From: Thalassotalea psychrophila
GTDB taxonomy: Bacteria > Pseudomonadota > Gammaproteobacteria > Enterobacterales > Alteromonadaceae
Assembly: GCF_031583595.1 (NCBI RefSeq)
Contig: NZ_CP134145.1
Location: 1,364,001-1,428,000 of the forward strand
DNA length: 64,000 nt
Direction of reading: 5' to 3'
Shown: positions 1 to 9,444 of the stretch, piece by piece
Layout of the letters: every line of letters begins with the position of its first letter
Numbering within the stretch: position 1 is the first letter of the stretch
The notes under the pieces: model-generated
What the model was told of the DNA's origin: nothing
Databases searched by the model: none
The model's input: the letters and a program-made list of their open reading frames with translations, nothing else
Program-made: the position numbers and the translations under genes

Positions 1-1250
1 CAAACTCTCCTTACGGTATTTCTTTAGCCCATAATGGTAACTTGACCAATGCTGAAGAACTAGCTGACTGGTTATACAATAATGCACGCCGTCACGTAAA
101 TACAACATCAGATTCAGAGTTGTTGCTCAATGTATTCGCTCACGAATTGCAAAAATCTGACAGTTTAGACCTTACTCCTGATGATATATTCAAAGCGGTA
201 AGTAATGTACATCGTCATGTACGTGGCGCATACGCAACCGTTGCATTGATCGTTGGTCATGGCTTAGTTGCATTTCGTGACCCTCATGGTATTCGTCCAT
301 TGGCTTTTGGCAAACGTGAAACTGAAAAAGGCACTGAATATATGGTGGCGTCAGAATCTGTGGCATTAGATGCTTGTGATTTTGAATTTATTCGCGATGT
401 TGCACCGGGTGAGGCTATTTACATTACAGAAGATGGTCAATTATTCAGCCAACAGTGTGCGCAAAACCCTGCTTATAACCCGTGTTTATTTGAATTTGTA
501 TACTTTGCACGCCCTGATTCTACAATGGATAAAATGTCTGTTTACGGCTCTCGTGTTGAAATGGGTACTGCTTTAGGTAAGAAAATATCTCGTGAGTGGG
601 AAGATTATCAAATTGATGTTGTTATTCCAATTCCTGAAACGTCATGTGATATCGCTTTACAAATTGCTCATGAGCTAAATATTCCATATCGCCAAGGCTT
701 TGTAAAAAACAGATATGTTGGTCGTACGTTTATTATGCCTGGTCAAGCTGAGCGTAAAAAATCAGTTAGACGTAAATTAAATGCCATTGGCGCCGAGTTT
801 AAAGGTAAAAATGTTCTACTGGTTGATGACTCAATTGTACGTGGAACTACTTCAGAGCAAATTATAGATATGGCTCGTAAAGCAGGTGCAAAGAAAGTTT
901 ATTTTGCCTCAGCTGCGCCAGAAGTACGTTTCCCTAACGTATATGGTATTGATATGCCAAGTGCAAATGAACTTATTGCTCACGGCCGTGAAAATGAAGA
1001 CATCTGTGAATTAATTGGTGCTGATAAGCTAATCTTCCAAGATTTAGAAGACTTGATCAGTGCCGTTGGCAAAGGTAATAAAGACATTAAAGAATTTGAA
1101 GCATCTGTTTTTAGTGGCCATTATATTACCAAAGATATTGATCATGATTATCTTGAACAGCTTGATGCTATGCGTAACAATGAAAATAAAGAAGGATCAG
1201 ATAAAGAAGCTGATTCTATTTTAGATCTGCATAACGAAGGTGCTGAGTAG
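1..1250 (+). CDS. purF: Amidophosphoribosyltransferase, 5' end outside window
   Basis: First enzyme of de novo purine synthesis: it transfers glutamine-derived ammonia to PRPP to give phosphoribosylamine. The reading frame is open from base 3 to the stop at 1248-1250, so about 415 of roughly 505 residues are visible and the N-terminal Cys nucleophile lies upstream. The first visible residues ([20 protein letters not shown]) belong to the class II glutaminase domain. The PRPP-binding loop [13 protein letters not shown] lies near bases 810-850 in the phosphoribosyltransferase domain. The TTG at 42 is internal and is not a start. A strong terminator follows directly. Identification is secure from conserved motifs; only the 5' boundary is missing. 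Confidence 0.97.
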   Translation, partial: NSPYGISLAHNGNLTNAEELADWLYNNARRHVNTTSDSELLLNVFAHELQKSDSLDLTPDDIFKAVSNVHRHVRGAYATVALIVGHGLVAFRDPHGIRPLAFGKRETEKGTEYMVASESVALDACDFEFIRDVAPGEAIYITEDGQLFSQQCAQNPAYNPCLFEFVYFARPDSTMDKMSVYGSRVEMGTALGKKISREWEDYQIDVVIPIPETSCDIALQIAHELNIPYRQGFVKNRYVGRTFIMPGQAERKKSVRRKLNAIGAEFKGKNVLLVDDSIVRGTTSEQIIDMARKAGAKKVYFASAAPEVRFPNVYGIDMPSANELIAHGRENEDICELIGADKLIFQDLEDLISAVGKGNKDIKEFEASVFSGHYITKDIDHDYLEQLDAMRNNENKEGSDKEADSILDLHNEGAE

Positions 1251-1276
1251 CTTATCACTTCAGATTAAAGGTTTAT

Positions 1277-1301
1277 AAAGGCTGCTTCTGCAGCCTTTTT
1301 T
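1277..1301 (+). terminator. Rho-independent terminator of purF
   Basis: Perfect 9-bp stem (AAAGGCTGC / GCAGCCTTT) with a TTCT loop and a T run, 27 bases after the purF stop. Confidence 0.9.
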
Positions 1302-1321
1302 ACGTTTGGTTGGACTTAACT

Positions 1322-1403
1322 TGGTTGGCGTGAATTTATTCGCGCGTTATGGCGCAGCCACTTCCTCTTCGAGGATAACGTCCGAATAAATTCGGACCAA
1401 CCA
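1322..1403. repeat. Large imperfect palindrome with nested GAATTTATTCG units
   Basis: Arms 1322-1350 and 1375-1403 are inverted copies that match at 24 of 29 positions (outer TGGTTGG/CCAACCA, inner CGTTAT/ATAACG). Each arm contains its own small dyad around GAATTTATTC or GAATAAATTC. No ORF or coding potential is seen, and it looks like a MITE- or REP-like intergenic element. Confidence 0.7.
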
Positions 1404-1408
1404 GAACT

Positions 1409-1458
1409 GGGGTCAGAGCAAAACCTTATTCAAACATAATAGGTTTTGGTCTGACCCC
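1409..1458. repeat. GGGGTCAGA hairpin element, copy 1
   Basis: 18-bp inverted repeat with one mismatch: GGGGTCAGAGCAAAACCT at 1409-1426 and AGGTTTTGGTCTGACCCC at 1441-1458, with a 14-nt loop. The GGGGTCAGA/TCTGACCCC ends are shared with the hairpin at 42815-42852; the inner stem sequence differs. In other gammaproteobacteria such ends occur near RAYT/Y1 transposases (recalled family knowledge), and a RAYT-like gene lies at 35228. Confidence 0.75.
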
Positions 1459-1562
1459 GTGTATCTGCACTTGCTAGCTCTATATGGTTGGCGGGACTTT
1501 AATCTCGCAAAAACAAAAAATTGCTCCTGCATTTTTGTCATATGGGCCATCCATGGCCCAAA
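1459..1562. other. Remainder of the purF downstream spacer
   Basis: No gene is visible. A second ATGGTTGGCG motif near 1483 echoes the arms of the palindrome at 1322. A small hairpin TGGGCCA-TCCA-TGGCCCA sits at 1543-1560. It looks like stacked repeat debris between two convergent genes. Confidence 0.5.
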
Positions 1563-1586
1563 AAAAGGCGCTAAAAAGCGCCTTTT
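1563..1586 (-). terminator. Terminator of the Yip1 gene
   Basis: 10-bp perfect stem (AAAAGGCGCT / AGCGCCTTTT) with an AAAA loop. The A run before the left arm (from about 1560) gives a T tail on the minus strand, 25 bases past the stop of the gene at 1611. It could act in both directions. Confidence 0.85.
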
Positions 1587-1610
1587 GTTGTAATTATATA
1601 AAGGTTAAAG

Positions 1611-2210
1611 TTAACCCATAAACTCAGGTCCAAAGCCTAAAGTCCAGAACATCGCTGTAGCGACTAAGATAGATACAAGTAAAACTAATCCTACCGTTAC
1701 AACTGAACTTGCATAGATAAAGCCTTTCTCTTCAGGAATATGCATCATAATTGGTACACCTGAATACAGCAGGTAAACCGAATAAGCTATTGCTACCATA
1801 CCGGCTAAAGCAACAAACCATAATACAGGGTACAAAGCGGCCAAACCGACCATTAACACTGGTGTTGCAGCGTATGCCGCTAACTCTAATGCTTGAGTAA
1901 AGTTTGGTGTGGCATCAAATGTTTTCGCCATCCATTGAATTAAATACGCTAATAAGAATACTCCAGCGATAATCGCTGCGTACATACCACTAGCTAACAT
2001 TAAAGCACTAGATTCGGTGATTTTAACTGGATCGCCTGCGCCAATACTCCAACCGATATGTGCTGCGGCATAATAGCCACAAATAGATGGAATTAAAGCT
2101 ACGAGAAGGACATGAGTTAATCCGTAAAGCATATTTTCATGCTTGGTATCAATATCATTCCATTCTTCTTTTGGATGGGTATATAAGCCCCAAATGTGAT
2201 TTAATATCAT
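1611..2210 (-). CDS. Yip1-family inner membrane protein (YohC-like)
   Basis: 199-residue integral membrane protein that resembles the bacterial Yip1 domain family (E. coli YohC). About five hydrophobic segments are visible, near residues 31-53, 71-93, 111-132, 131-152 and 167-189, after a short N-terminal stretch with the family-typical Trp/His/Pro pattern (IWGLYTHPKEEW). The start is supported by GAGGAA seven bases upstream of the ATG. The gene is monocistronic and ends at a strong terminator. The molecular function of bacterial Yip1 proteins is not established. Family assignment is fairly confident; a role cannot be given. Confidence 0.8.
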   Translation of the reverse strand: MILNHIWGLYTHPKEEWNDIDTKHENMLYGLTHVLLVALIPSICGYYAAAHIGWSIGAGDPVKITESSALMLASGMYAAIIAGVFLLAYLIQWMAKTFDATPNFTQALELAAYAATPVLMVGLAALYPVLWFVALAGMVAIAYSVYLLYSGVPIMMHIPEEKGFIYASSVVTVGLVLLVSILVATAMFWTLGFGPEFMG

Positions 2211-2423
2211 TTATAACTTCCTCTTTGGCTATCCCCATATTCAAGAAAATGTCATTATTCTTACATTTCTTGAACAACTTCTGAGCAGATACTCTTTGTT
2301 TATATTGTAATTTTATTCATCTGCTTATATTAGTTATGTAGTATGTTGAACAATTCGTCAAGACCTGATTGATAAACAACCATAAAAAAGAGCAAATTTG
2401 TGATAAATAACTGATTTTGGTTG

Positions 2424-2442
2424 TCCTGAATTCATTTCAGGA
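2424..2442. repeat. CCTGAA-TTTCAGG palindrome, copy 1
   Basis: TCCTGAATTCATTTCAGGA is a short dyad (CCTGAA ... TTCAGG). A second version, CCCTGAACTCGTTTCAGGG, is at 22591-22609. It looks like a REP-type intergenic repeat. Confidence 0.5.
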
Positions 2443-2517
2443 TCATTATTTAGGTGTGAATGACTTTTGTACGAAATAGATACTTTTGACTATCCTGAAT
2501 TTATTCTCGTGTATTGG

Positions 2518-2638
2518 TAATGTAGTTTCGAATACGCGTTGCTCTGGATATGTAGCTTCGCTACTTCGAATACGCTACGCTTCGATAACTACTTCGTGAT
2601 TCGGAATGGAATGTATTCGTAATTCGTTACTTAGTTAA
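2518..2638. repeat. Dispersed GAATACG/CGTATTC intergenic repeat, copy A
   Basis: Run of GAATACG, TAGCTTCGCTACTTCG and ACTTCGTGATTCG blocks ending in TGTATTCGTAATTCGTTAC. Closely related text recurs at 17098, 30757, 32056, 45648, 49700 and 49968. The blocks are partly self-complementary and no protein is encoded. The 2211-2517 part of this spacer holds only AT-rich DNA and the palindrome at 2424. Confidence 0.75.
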
Positions 2639-2641
2639 GAG

Positions 2642-2923
2642 TTAACTTTGTTTCAATCTCACAACTTTCATTGTTTCAAACTCTAATCCCGCAATGATAT
2701 TTATCTCACGATAATAGGTTAGATTAACTTGTGTGTCTTTTAGCGACTTATATGGCTGCTTGCGTTTATATTTAAATGGCACATCTATGCCTTCAAGCAT
2801 CAAAGTATTTATGTACCAATCATCTTCTTTGCGTTGTACATGAGATAGAACTTTTAAGCCTTCGCTATGTATTAAATCTTCATGATTTGCCAATAGTTTC
2901 TTTACATCTTTACTCATGATCAT
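2642..2923 (-). CDS. Small conserved-type hypothetical protein
   Basis: 93-residue, Lys-rich soluble protein without a signal peptide or membrane segment. It carries a pattern of alternating charged and hydrophobic residues (VNLTYYREINIIAGLEFETMKVVRL at the C-terminus) that suggests a small beta-rich fold. I do not recognise a family. The start may be the ATG at 2923 or the second ATG at 2917; neither has a strong ribosome binding site. It stands alone between a repeat block and the aldehyde dehydrogenase operon. Coding status is supported by an uninterrupted frame and normal-looking codon use. Confidence 0.6.
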   Translation of the reverse strand: MIMSKDVKKLLANHEDLIHSEGLKVLSHVQRKEDDWYINTLMLEGIDVPFKYKRKQPYKSLKDTQVNLTYYREINIIAGLEFETMKVVRLKQS

Positions 2924-3048
2924 CTTAGTATTGAAATGTGAAAACCTAATTATAGCAAAGGCAAGTTATAGTGTTGCTATAACTTGCCTTTAATTGGGAT
3001 GAATAGATACTGATATCAAATCAGGTTAAATCATTATCTAGGTATTGC

Positions 3049-4416
3049 TTATCTAATTTTGCGTAATAGTTTAAATTTCAAATTAGTATAAGGAGCAAAG
3101 CGTACCGGAAGGTCTTTTAAAAATGGGCGCTTAAGTACTGACTTTAAATGACTAAAATTATCAAAACCACTTTTACCGCTGTATTGACCCATGCCACTTG
3201 GACCTGTACCACCAAATGGTAAGTCAGGTACTGCATTAAACATAATTACATCATTCACACATTGGCTGCCAGAGCTAATGGTATTAACCCAATCTTTTTG
3301 CTGAGTTTTGTCTTTTGTAAAAATATAAGCCGCGAGAGGTTTTTCTCTAGCTACTACTAATTCCTTGGCAGCAAGATAATTATCAATGGTAATAATTGGG
3401 AAGATAGGTCCAAATATTTCTTCGGACATCAATTTTGAATCTAACTCTGGGTTAACTACAATTGTTGGCTCAAAATATTTCTTTTCGATATCAAAGCTCC
3501 CACCATGGACTACTTCGCCACTATCAAGATAAGTTGAAAGTCTTTCAGTATGACGTTGATTAACAATGCGTCCGTAGCTGTCACTAGTTGCTGGGTCTTG
3601 AGAAAACATTTCGCTAATTTGATCTTTTAATGCATTAACTAATGGCTCAACAAGTTCCTTGCTGGTAAGGATATAATCAGGTGCAATACAGGTTTGACCC
3701 GCATTCATCCATTTGCCCCAAGCGAGTCGCTGAGCAGCAATATTCATATCTGCGCTTTTATCAAAATAAACAGGGCTTTTGCCACCAAGTTCTAAAGTCA
3801 CGGGGGTTAAATGCTTAGCCGCGGCCGTCATTACTATTCGTGCAACTGCGCCATTACCGGTATACATAATATGATCAAAAGGTAATTCTAATAGAGCTGT
3901 GGTTTCTGGAATTGCTCCTTCTACGACCGAAAAAGCATTTGTATCTAAATATTTAGGAACTAATTCTGCTATTACAGCTGATACCGCAGGGGCCAGATCT
4001 GAAGGTTTAATAACTGCACAATTACCGGCAGCAATAACCGCAACCAATGGCGCAAAAATTAATTGCACAGGATAATTCCAAGCCCCCATTACCAATACTG
4101 AGCCTAAAGGCTCTGGTTGAATAAATGATTTACCTGGAAATGCCACAATTGGGGTTTTAACTTTGCGAGGTTTTGACCATTTTTTAAGATGTTTTAACAC
4201 GTGATCGACATCACCGGTTATGTACGATAACTCGGTAGTCCAAGCTTCTTGAGCAGGTTTGTTTAGATCAGCTTCTAATGCGTTTAATAAGGCGGTTTCG
4301 TTTTCAATAACAAGTTGTTTAACTTGTTTTAACTGCTCAACTCGCCAAGAAATATCTCGGGTTGCATTACTATTGAAAAATTCTTTTTGTTGTTTTAATA
4401 AATTTTTATAATCCAA
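3049..4416 (-). CDS. Class 3-type aldehyde dehydrogenase (coniferyl aldehyde dehydrogenase-like)
   Basis: NAD(P)-dependent oxidation of an aldehyde to the acid. The 455-residue length and the sequence fit the short ALDH3/coniferyl-aldehyde group rather than the roughly 490-residue ALDH1/2 group. The general base is Glu209 in LELGGKSP and the catalytic thiol is Cys243 in NAGQTCIAPDY; the Rossmann-type cofactor region around GAWNYPVQL (residues 111-119) is also present. The start is a TTG at 4416 with AGAGAA upstream; no ATG lies nearby in frame. It is 47 bases downstream of a tetR gene on the same strand, so regulation by that TetR protein is likely. The natural substrate cannot be read from the sequence. 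Confidence 0.88.
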   Translation of the reverse strand: MDYKNLLKQQKEFFNSNATRDISWRVEQLKQVKQLVIENETALLNALEADLNKPAQEAWTTELSYITGDVDHVLKHLKKWSKPRKVKTPIVAFPGKSFIQPEPLGSVLVMGAWNYPVQLIFAPLVAVIAAGNCAVIKPSDLAPAVSAVIAELVPKYLDTNAFSVVEGAIPETTALLELPFDHIMYTGNGAVARIVMTAAAKHLTPVTLELGGKSPVYFDKSADMNIAAQRLAWGKWMNAGQTCIAPDYILTSKELVEPLVNALKDQISEMFSQDPATSDSYGRIVNQRHTERLSTYLDSGEVVHGGSFDIEKKYFEPTIVVNPELDSKLMSEEIFGPIFPIITIDNYLAAKELVVAREKPLAAYIFTKDKTQQKDWVNTISSGSQCVNDVIMFNAVPDLPFGGTGPSGMGQYSGKSGFDNFSHLKSVLKRPFLKDLPVRFAPYTNLKFKLLRKIR

Positions 4417-4463
4417 AACGTTCTCTATATTATCTCAAAGCTTTATTGTTATTATGTACTAAT

Positions 4464-5123
4464 TTATTGCCGCTTTAAACCCATTACCCAGCTAATTTGA
4501 CGTCTTATAAGCTTATGTAATTCATCAAAATCGACATCAGCCTTAGGTGTGGCTAAATACTTATATTGCAGACGAGTAATAGCTATAAGCATTAATTCGC
4601 CGTCTATTTCAGGGTCTACTTTATTAAAAAAAGAAGCAAATTTTGTAAATGGTATTAACAAAGCGCTTATGTGCTCATCGGCTAAATCTTTCAACTCTTC
4701 TGAATAAAGCATTTCAGTAAAAAACACCTGTTCAACGGCCAATGTTGTTGGATTACTAATGATATTTCTATACATGTGATCGGCTGCAACTATGCTTAAT
4801 TCTTTGCAAACTGCTTCTTTAACTGAAACTTTACGTAAAGTTACTGCATCGAAACTTTTTAACAGAGTAAACACTTGGCGCCATTCATCTTGGGTAGAAT
4901 TTAGAATGATATCAGAGCTCAAGGTTATAGCTTCTCTAACTAATTCTTTTATGTCTTTAAAATAATAAGTCGTTAAAGATAGTTGTGTGTTTGCTTTAGC
5001 TGCAACAGCTCTATGCGTGGTACCTTTAATACCAGATTCAGCAATTATTTCTATAGCCGCGTGCAATATTTTTAAGCGGGTCTTTTCACCTTTAGATCTT
5101 CGATTTACTTGTACTGTTGACAT
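4464..5123 (-). CDS. TetR-family transcriptional regulator
   Basis: 219-residue repressor-type protein. The N-terminal TetR helix-turn-helix spans about residues 15-60 (KILHAAIEIIAESGIKGTTHRAVAAKANTQLSLTTYYFKDIKEL), followed by a helical ligand/dimer domain. It is the first gene of a two-gene minus-strand operon with the aldehyde dehydrogenase, and divergent from miaE across 184 bp, which is where an operator would be expected. The probable role is autoregulation and control of aldehyde detoxification; that is inferred from position only. Confidence 0.85.
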   Translation of the reverse strand: MSTVQVNRRSKGEKTRLKILHAAIEIIAESGIKGTTHRAVAAKANTQLSLTTYYFKDIKELVREAITLSSDIILNSTQDEWRQVFTLLKSFDAVTLRKVSVKEAVCKELSIVAADHMYRNIISNPTTLAVEQVFFTEMLYSEELKDLADEHISALLIPFTKFASFFNKVDPEIDGELMLIAITRLQYKYLATPKADVDFDELHKLIRRQISWVMGLKRQ

Positions 5124-5307
5124 ATAATCCTAGCTTTAATTTATCGCTTTGTGTGGGGGGAAAAGCTTAATGAAAATTATGCCATTAACTTAAATGCTAC
5201 AGATCAAATAAGCAAATTTTTTTTGAATATAATTATTTCAATAAATTTCCTCGTTTCTCTATCATTCCAATATGATAAACTGCGCAAAACAGAAATAGAG
5301 ATTAAAC

Positions 5308-6063
5308 ATGCACTCAAAATTATTGGCTCCAATACACTCTTTTTTACAGTGCGAAACCCCCCAAGTGTGGATCGAAAAAGCTAAACAACCTGAAAACTTA
5401 CAACTACTGTTAACCGATCATTTAATTTGTGAGTTAAAAGCTGCGCAAACCGCTATGTGGTTAATCCGCAAGTATGCGGTCGATAAAGAAAGTGGTGCTG
5501 CTTTACTCGCTTGGCTTGCTCCATTTGAGCAATATATCTATAAAAAAACAGGCAGTCTGGCTGAGTTAGCTAAAGCCAATAAACTGTCTAAAACTATTGT
5601 TGCTAAAAGTAATTCTAATTACGGCCAAGATTTAATTGATAAAATGGTGTTGTTAATTAAAGAAGAAATTCATCACTTTTATCAAGTGCTAGAAATAATG
5701 ACCAACCGTAACATTCCTTATAACAATATAAGTGCAGGTCGTTATGCGAAAGGCATGATGAAACATGTTAAAACCCATGAGCCAGAAACATTAATTGATA
5801 AATTAATCTGTGGAGCCTACATTGAAGCGCGTTCTTGTGAGCGTTTTGCCAAACTTGCGCCGCATTTAGATGATGAACTTAATAAGTTTTATGTGTCTCT
5901 CCTTCGCTCAGAAGCTCGCCATTATCAAGACTACCTTGCTTTAGCTGAGCAAATTGCAGGTAAGGATATTTCCGAGCGGGTCAAATATTTTGGAGAAGTT
6001 GAAGCGAAGTTAATCGCATCAGAAGATGAAGATTTTAAATTTCATAGTGGCGCTCCTATATAA
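5308..6063 (+). CDS. miaE: tRNA-(ms2io6A)-hydroxylase
   Basis: Non-haem di-iron monooxygenase that hydroxylates the isopentenyl group of ms2i6A37 in tRNAs reading UNN codons; O2-dependent. The 251-residue protein shows the four-helix ferritin-like pattern of carboxylate/His ligands: ELKAAQTAM (residues ~45-53), EEIHHFYQ (~113-120), EARSCERF (~173-180) and EARHYQDY. The N-terminal LLAPIHSFLQCETPQVWIEKA is typical of MiaE. The start ATG at 5308 follows a GAGA motif; a longer overlapping frame from 5151 is out of frame and is not used. Probably monocistronic. Confidence 0.92.
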   Translation: MHSKLLAPIHSFLQCETPQVWIEKAKQPENLQLLLTDHLICELKAAQTAMWLIRKYAVDKESGAALLAWLAPFEQYIYKKTGSLAELAKANKLSKTIVAKSNSNYGQDLIDKMVLLIKEEIHHFYQVLEIMTNRNIPYNNISAGRYAKGMMKHVKTHEPETLIDKLICGAYIEARSCERFAKLAPHLDDELNKFYVSLLRSEARHYQDYLALAEQIAGKDISERVKYFGEVEAKLIASEDEDFKFHSGAPI

Positions 6064-6223
6064 TAACTTTTATGTAAAGTTAGATATTAAGCATAAGATG
6101 TAAATGAAATGTTACATCTTATTGATGCACACTTGTTGCTTTATCTAATAACCTGTCTATTATTTTTAAGTGTTTTTGCCTTTCTGGCAGTCATAATAAT
6201 AAAAATAGTAGGGAAGTTAACCA

Positions 6224-8083
6224 ATGAAAAAATTTATTCCATTACTTGGGATCACCGTTCTCTTAGGTGCATGCCAACCCACCTCAACTTCAGTTGAAGC
6301 CGAATCAACCACAACTAGTGTCGCTCAAGTAGAGAAAAATCAACAAACAGAAACTGAACGCTTAAACGATTGGTTTGCTGCAAAGTATGAAGAACAATTA
6401 CAAATGAGTCCTATTTGGATGACTTTTTTGGGTCGCAAAGAAAAATATGACCAAATTGACGACATGAGTGAAGCTGAAGAAAAACGCCAATTAGAATGGC
6501 AGGGTGGCAATGTTGCCGAATTAAAGAAAAGTTTTGATTACAATTTACTTACTGATGAAGCAAAACTTTCATACGACATTTGGGTTTACCAATATGAGCG
6601 AGACTTAGAAGGCGAAAAGTTTAGAGACAATGGTTATGTGTTTACTCAAATGCAAGGTATTCAGGCTTTTGCTGCACAGTTTTTGATAAGCTTTCATAAA
6701 GTTGATAGCGAAGCTGATATGCATGCTTACAATAAGCGTATAGCTGGCATTTCTACGGCTATTAGCACTTTGCTAGTAAGAGCTCAACAACGTGCTGAAA
6801 AAGGCGTTAGACCACCAAGGTTTGCTTATGAAGGTGTGATCGAACAAGCTCAAAATCTAATTAGCGGCGCGCCATTTGATAAGCAAAACCAGGACTCAGC
6901 TCTTTGGGCTGACGCTAATCGAAAAGTAACCGCCTTATTAGACGCAAAAACGATTGATCAAGCGACAGCTGATACATTATTAGCTGATAGTAAACAAGCT
7001 CTGCTTGATAACTTCTTGCCAAGTTATCAAGCATTAGTTGCTTGGTTTAAAGAAGATATTAGCAACACAGATGAAATTGCTACTGGTGTTGGTAAACAGC
7101 CAAATGGTGAAGCGTTTTATAATTTCCGTTTAAAATCGAATACCACTACAGCATTAACGGCTGATGAAATACATCAAATTGGTTTATCTGAAGTTGCCCG
7201 TTTAACCGCTGAAATGGAAACGATTAAAACTAAAGTTGGCTTTACTGGCAGTTTACAAGAATTTTTCAAGCATGTAGATAAGGGCGATCAGTTTTACTAC
7301 CCTAATACCGACGAAGGTAGACAAGGTTACATTACTGATACCGAAACTTATTTAGCATTTATTAATGAGCAATTGCCTAAATATTTCGGAATTTTACCAA
7401 AAGCCGACCTTGTGGTTAAACGCGTAGAAGCTTTTAGAGAACAAGACGGTGCTGCACAACATTATAATGCCGGTACACCTGATGGCTCTCGTCCGGGCGT
7501 TTATTACGCGCATTTATCTGATATGAGTGCAATGCCAAAAAATGAGATGGAGGCTATTGCATATCACGAAGGTAATCCTGGACATCATATGCAAATATCT
7601 ATTGCCCAAGAGCTGACTTCAGTTCCTGAGTTTAGAACTCAAGCTGGCTTTACTGCATACAGCGAAGGGTGGGGGTTATACTCTGAACTATTGGCTAAAG
7701 AAATGGGTGCTTATCAAGATGATTATTCTGACTTTGGTCGCTTAGTTACTGAAATATGGCGAGCGGTACGTTTAGTTGTTGATACTGGTTTGCATTCTAA
7801 AGGTTGGACCGAAGATGAAGCTATTGCTTACTTTAAATCTAAAACTCCAGTACCAGAAGAAGCGGTAGTATCAGAAGTTCGACGCTACATTGTTTGGCCT
7901 GGCCAAGCGACTGCTTATAAAATTGGTATGCTGAAAATTCTAGAACTTAGAAAAAGTGCCAAAACAGAACTAGGTGACAAGTTTGATATTCGCGGTTTCC
8001 ACGACACTGTTTTAGGTGGTGGTGCTATGCCTCTCGATTTATTAGAGCGTAGAGTGAATACTTGGATAGCAAGTCAAAAATGA
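6224..8083 (+). CDS. DUF885-family lipoprotein, putative metallopeptidase
   Basis: 619-residue secreted lipoprotein. The signal peptide MKKFIPLLGITVLLGAC carries a lipobox with the lipidated Cys at position 17, followed by a Ser/Thr-rich linker. The body matches DUF885: the gluzincin-like HEGNPGHH motif near residue 445 (AIAYHEGNPGHHMQ) and a downstream EGWGLYSE that supplies the likely third zinc ligand. Members are believed to be zinc-dependent peptidases of the periplasm or outer membrane, but few have been characterised. Monocistronic, followed by a terminator. Family assignment is strong; the substrate is unknown. Confidence 0.88.
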   Translation: MKKFIPLLGITVLLGACQPTSTSVEAESTTTSVAQVEKNQQTETERLNDWFAAKYEEQLQMSPIWMTFLGRKEKYDQIDDMSEAEEKRQLEWQGGNVAELKKSFDYNLLTDEAKLSYDIWVYQYERDLEGEKFRDNGYVFTQMQGIQAFAAQFLISFHKVDSEADMHAYNKRIAGISTAISTLLVRAQQRAEKGVRPPRFAYEGVIEQAQNLISGAPFDKQNQDSALWADANRKVTALLDAKTIDQATADTLLADSKQALLDNFLPSYQALVAWFKEDISNTDEIATGVGKQPNGEAFYNFRLKSNTTTALTADEIHQIGLSEVARLTAEMETIKTKVGFTGSLQEFFKHVDKGDQFYYPNTDEGRQGYITDTETYLAFINEQLPKYFGILPKADLVVKRVEAFREQDGAAQHYNAGTPDGSRPGVYYAHLSDMSAMPKNEMEAIAYHEGNPGHHMQISIAQELTSVPEFRTQAGFTAYSEGWGLYSELLAKEMGAYQDDYSDFGRLVTEIWRAVRLVVDTGLHSKGWTEDEAIAYFKSKTPVPEEAVVSEVRRYIVWPGQATAYKIGMLKILELRKSAKTELGDKFDIRGFHDTVLGGGAMPLDLLERRVNTWIASQK

Positions 8084-8151
8084 CATAGTTATCTCTTACT
8101 ACGTCATGCCCGGCTCGTTCGGGTATACGGCAATTTAGATATTAACACTCA

Positions 8152-8177
8152 AAAAGAGCGGCATTAGCCGCTCTTTT
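8152..8177. terminator. Bidirectional terminator between the DUF885 gene and lpxH
   Basis: 11-bp perfect stem AAAAGAGCGGC / GCCGCTCTTTT with an ATTA loop. An A run on the left and a T run on the right allow termination of both convergent transcripts. Confidence 0.9.
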
Positions 8178-8223
8178 TTCCGTTATTATGTTCCACCATG
8201 AAATAGGCTTACACTTTTAGAAT

Positions 8224-8952
8224 TTATTCGAACGTTTGATTTAACAATTCAAATCCATTTTCGGTCACTTTTAAGTATGAGCCTTGCTCGTACCAATCAC
8301 CAAGAACAATGCGCTGGGCATCTTTACCGTTGGCACTGAGTTGGTGTACGTCTGGGCGATGAGTATGACCATGGATCATTAACTGAGAGTTATACTGTTC
8401 TAAGGTTTTAACCACCTCAATAGGAGTAACATCCATGATCTCTTGTGGTTTATGATTTTCAGGGCGCATTGCAACTTTTGCTCGATATTTTCGAGCCATG
8501 TTTTTACGCGTTGATAACGGTAAACACCGCACGATGGTTTGCCACCACCATGAACGAGATTTTTTTCTAAATTTCATATATTCAAGGTCATTAGTGCAAA
8601 GCGAGTCGCCATGCATAATCACGGCTTTTGTGCCGTATAAATCGATAACCTGAATATCGGGTAATAACGTCATTCCGGCCTTTTTCGCGTATTTTTTACC
8701 TAGTAAGAAGTCGCGATTACCAACAATGAAAAATAGGTCTGTGCCGTTAGCGCTTAATACTTTTAATTGCGCAGCAATATCAAGGACAAATTTGTCGTCA
8801 TCGTCATCACCAACCCAAAACTCAAAAAAGTCGCCTAGAATATAAAGCTTTTCAGCTTTTGGTGCCTCATTACGCAAAAAACTCAGAAAGCAATCGGTTA
8901 TATCCTCTCGCTCCTGAGTTAAATGTAAATCAGCAATAAAGTAAGTGAGCAA
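8224..8952 (-). CDS. lpxH: UDP-2,3-diacylglucosamine diphosphatase
   Basis: Lipid A pathway, fourth step: hydrolyses UDP-2,3-diacylglucosamine to lipid X and UMP at the inner membrane surface. The 242-residue protein has all calcineurin-like phosphoesterase metal motifs in order: ADLHL (7-11), GDFFEFWVGDD, GNRDFLLG, MHGDSLCTND and HGHTHRP. The start is a TTG at 8952 that directly abuts the ppiB stop codon, with GAGG eight bases upstream inside ppiB, so translation is probably coupled. The same ppiB-lpxH pair is known from other gammaproteobacteria. Confidence 0.95.
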   Translation of the reverse strand: MLTYFIADLHLTQEREDITDCFLSFLRNEAPKAEKLYILGDFFEFWVGDDDDDKFVLDIAAQLKVLSANGTDLFFIVGNRDFLLGKKYAKKAGMTLLPDIQVIDLYGTKAVIMHGDSLCTNDLEYMKFRKKSRSWWWQTIVRCLPLSTRKNMARKYRAKVAMRPENHKPQEIMDVTPIEVVKTLEQYNSQLMIHGHTHRPDVHQLSANGKDAQRIVLGDWYEQGSYLKVTENGFELLNQTFE

Positions 8953-9444
8953 TTATGCTACCTCAACAGACTCTATAATAATGTCTTCTACAGGTACGTC
9001 ATCGTGGTGACCATTTCGACCTGTTGCCGCTAAAGTCATTTTATCAACAACATCCATACCATCAACAACATTAGCAAATACACAGTATCCCCAACCTTGA
9101 ACAGACTCGTTTTTAAAGTCTAAGAACGTGTTATCAACTAAGTTAATAAAAAACTGTGCTGACGCTGAATGAGGGTCTTGAGTACGAGCCATTGCTAAAG
9201 AACCACGAGAGTTACTTAAGCCATTATTTGCTTCGTTATCAATAGCACCACGAGTTGATTTTTCACTCATGCCAGATTCAAAACCACCACCTTGCGCCAT
9301 AAAACCTTTAATTACGCGATGAAAAATAGTGCCATTGTAAAAACCATCTTCACAGTATTGTTTAAAGTTAGCGGCAGTTTTAGGAGCATTATCAAAGTCT
9401 AATTCGATTTTAATATCGCCTAAATTTGTTTTAAATGTGATCAT
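8953..9444 (-). CDS. ppiB: Peptidyl-prolyl cis-trans isomerase B (cyclophilin)
   Basis: Cytoplasmic cyclophilin that catalyses proline isomerisation during folding. 163 residues, the normal length for PpiB, without a signal peptide. The active-site signature [13 protein letters not shown] (residues ~41-53) and the region [13 protein letters not shown] are intact. The start ATG is preceded by AGGAAACAAGAG. First gene of the ppiB-lpxH operon. Confidence 0.96.
   Translation of the reverse strand: MITFKTNLGDIKIELDFDNAPKTAANFKQYCEDGFYNGTIFHRVIKGFMAQGGGFESGMSEKSTRGAIDNEANNGLSNSRGSLAMARTQDPHSASAQFFINLVDNTFLDFKNESVQGWGYCVFANVVDGMDVVDKMTLAATGRNGHHDDVPVEDIIIESVEVA

Noticed and set aside
1322..1460. 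Insertion sequence between purF and the Yip1 gene
   Set aside because: No transposase frame; only short palindromic elements are seen.
5151..5384. 77-residue ORF overlapping the miaE start
   Set aside because: Out of frame with miaE, Asn/Ile/Phe-rich as expected for AT-rich spacer, no start signal.
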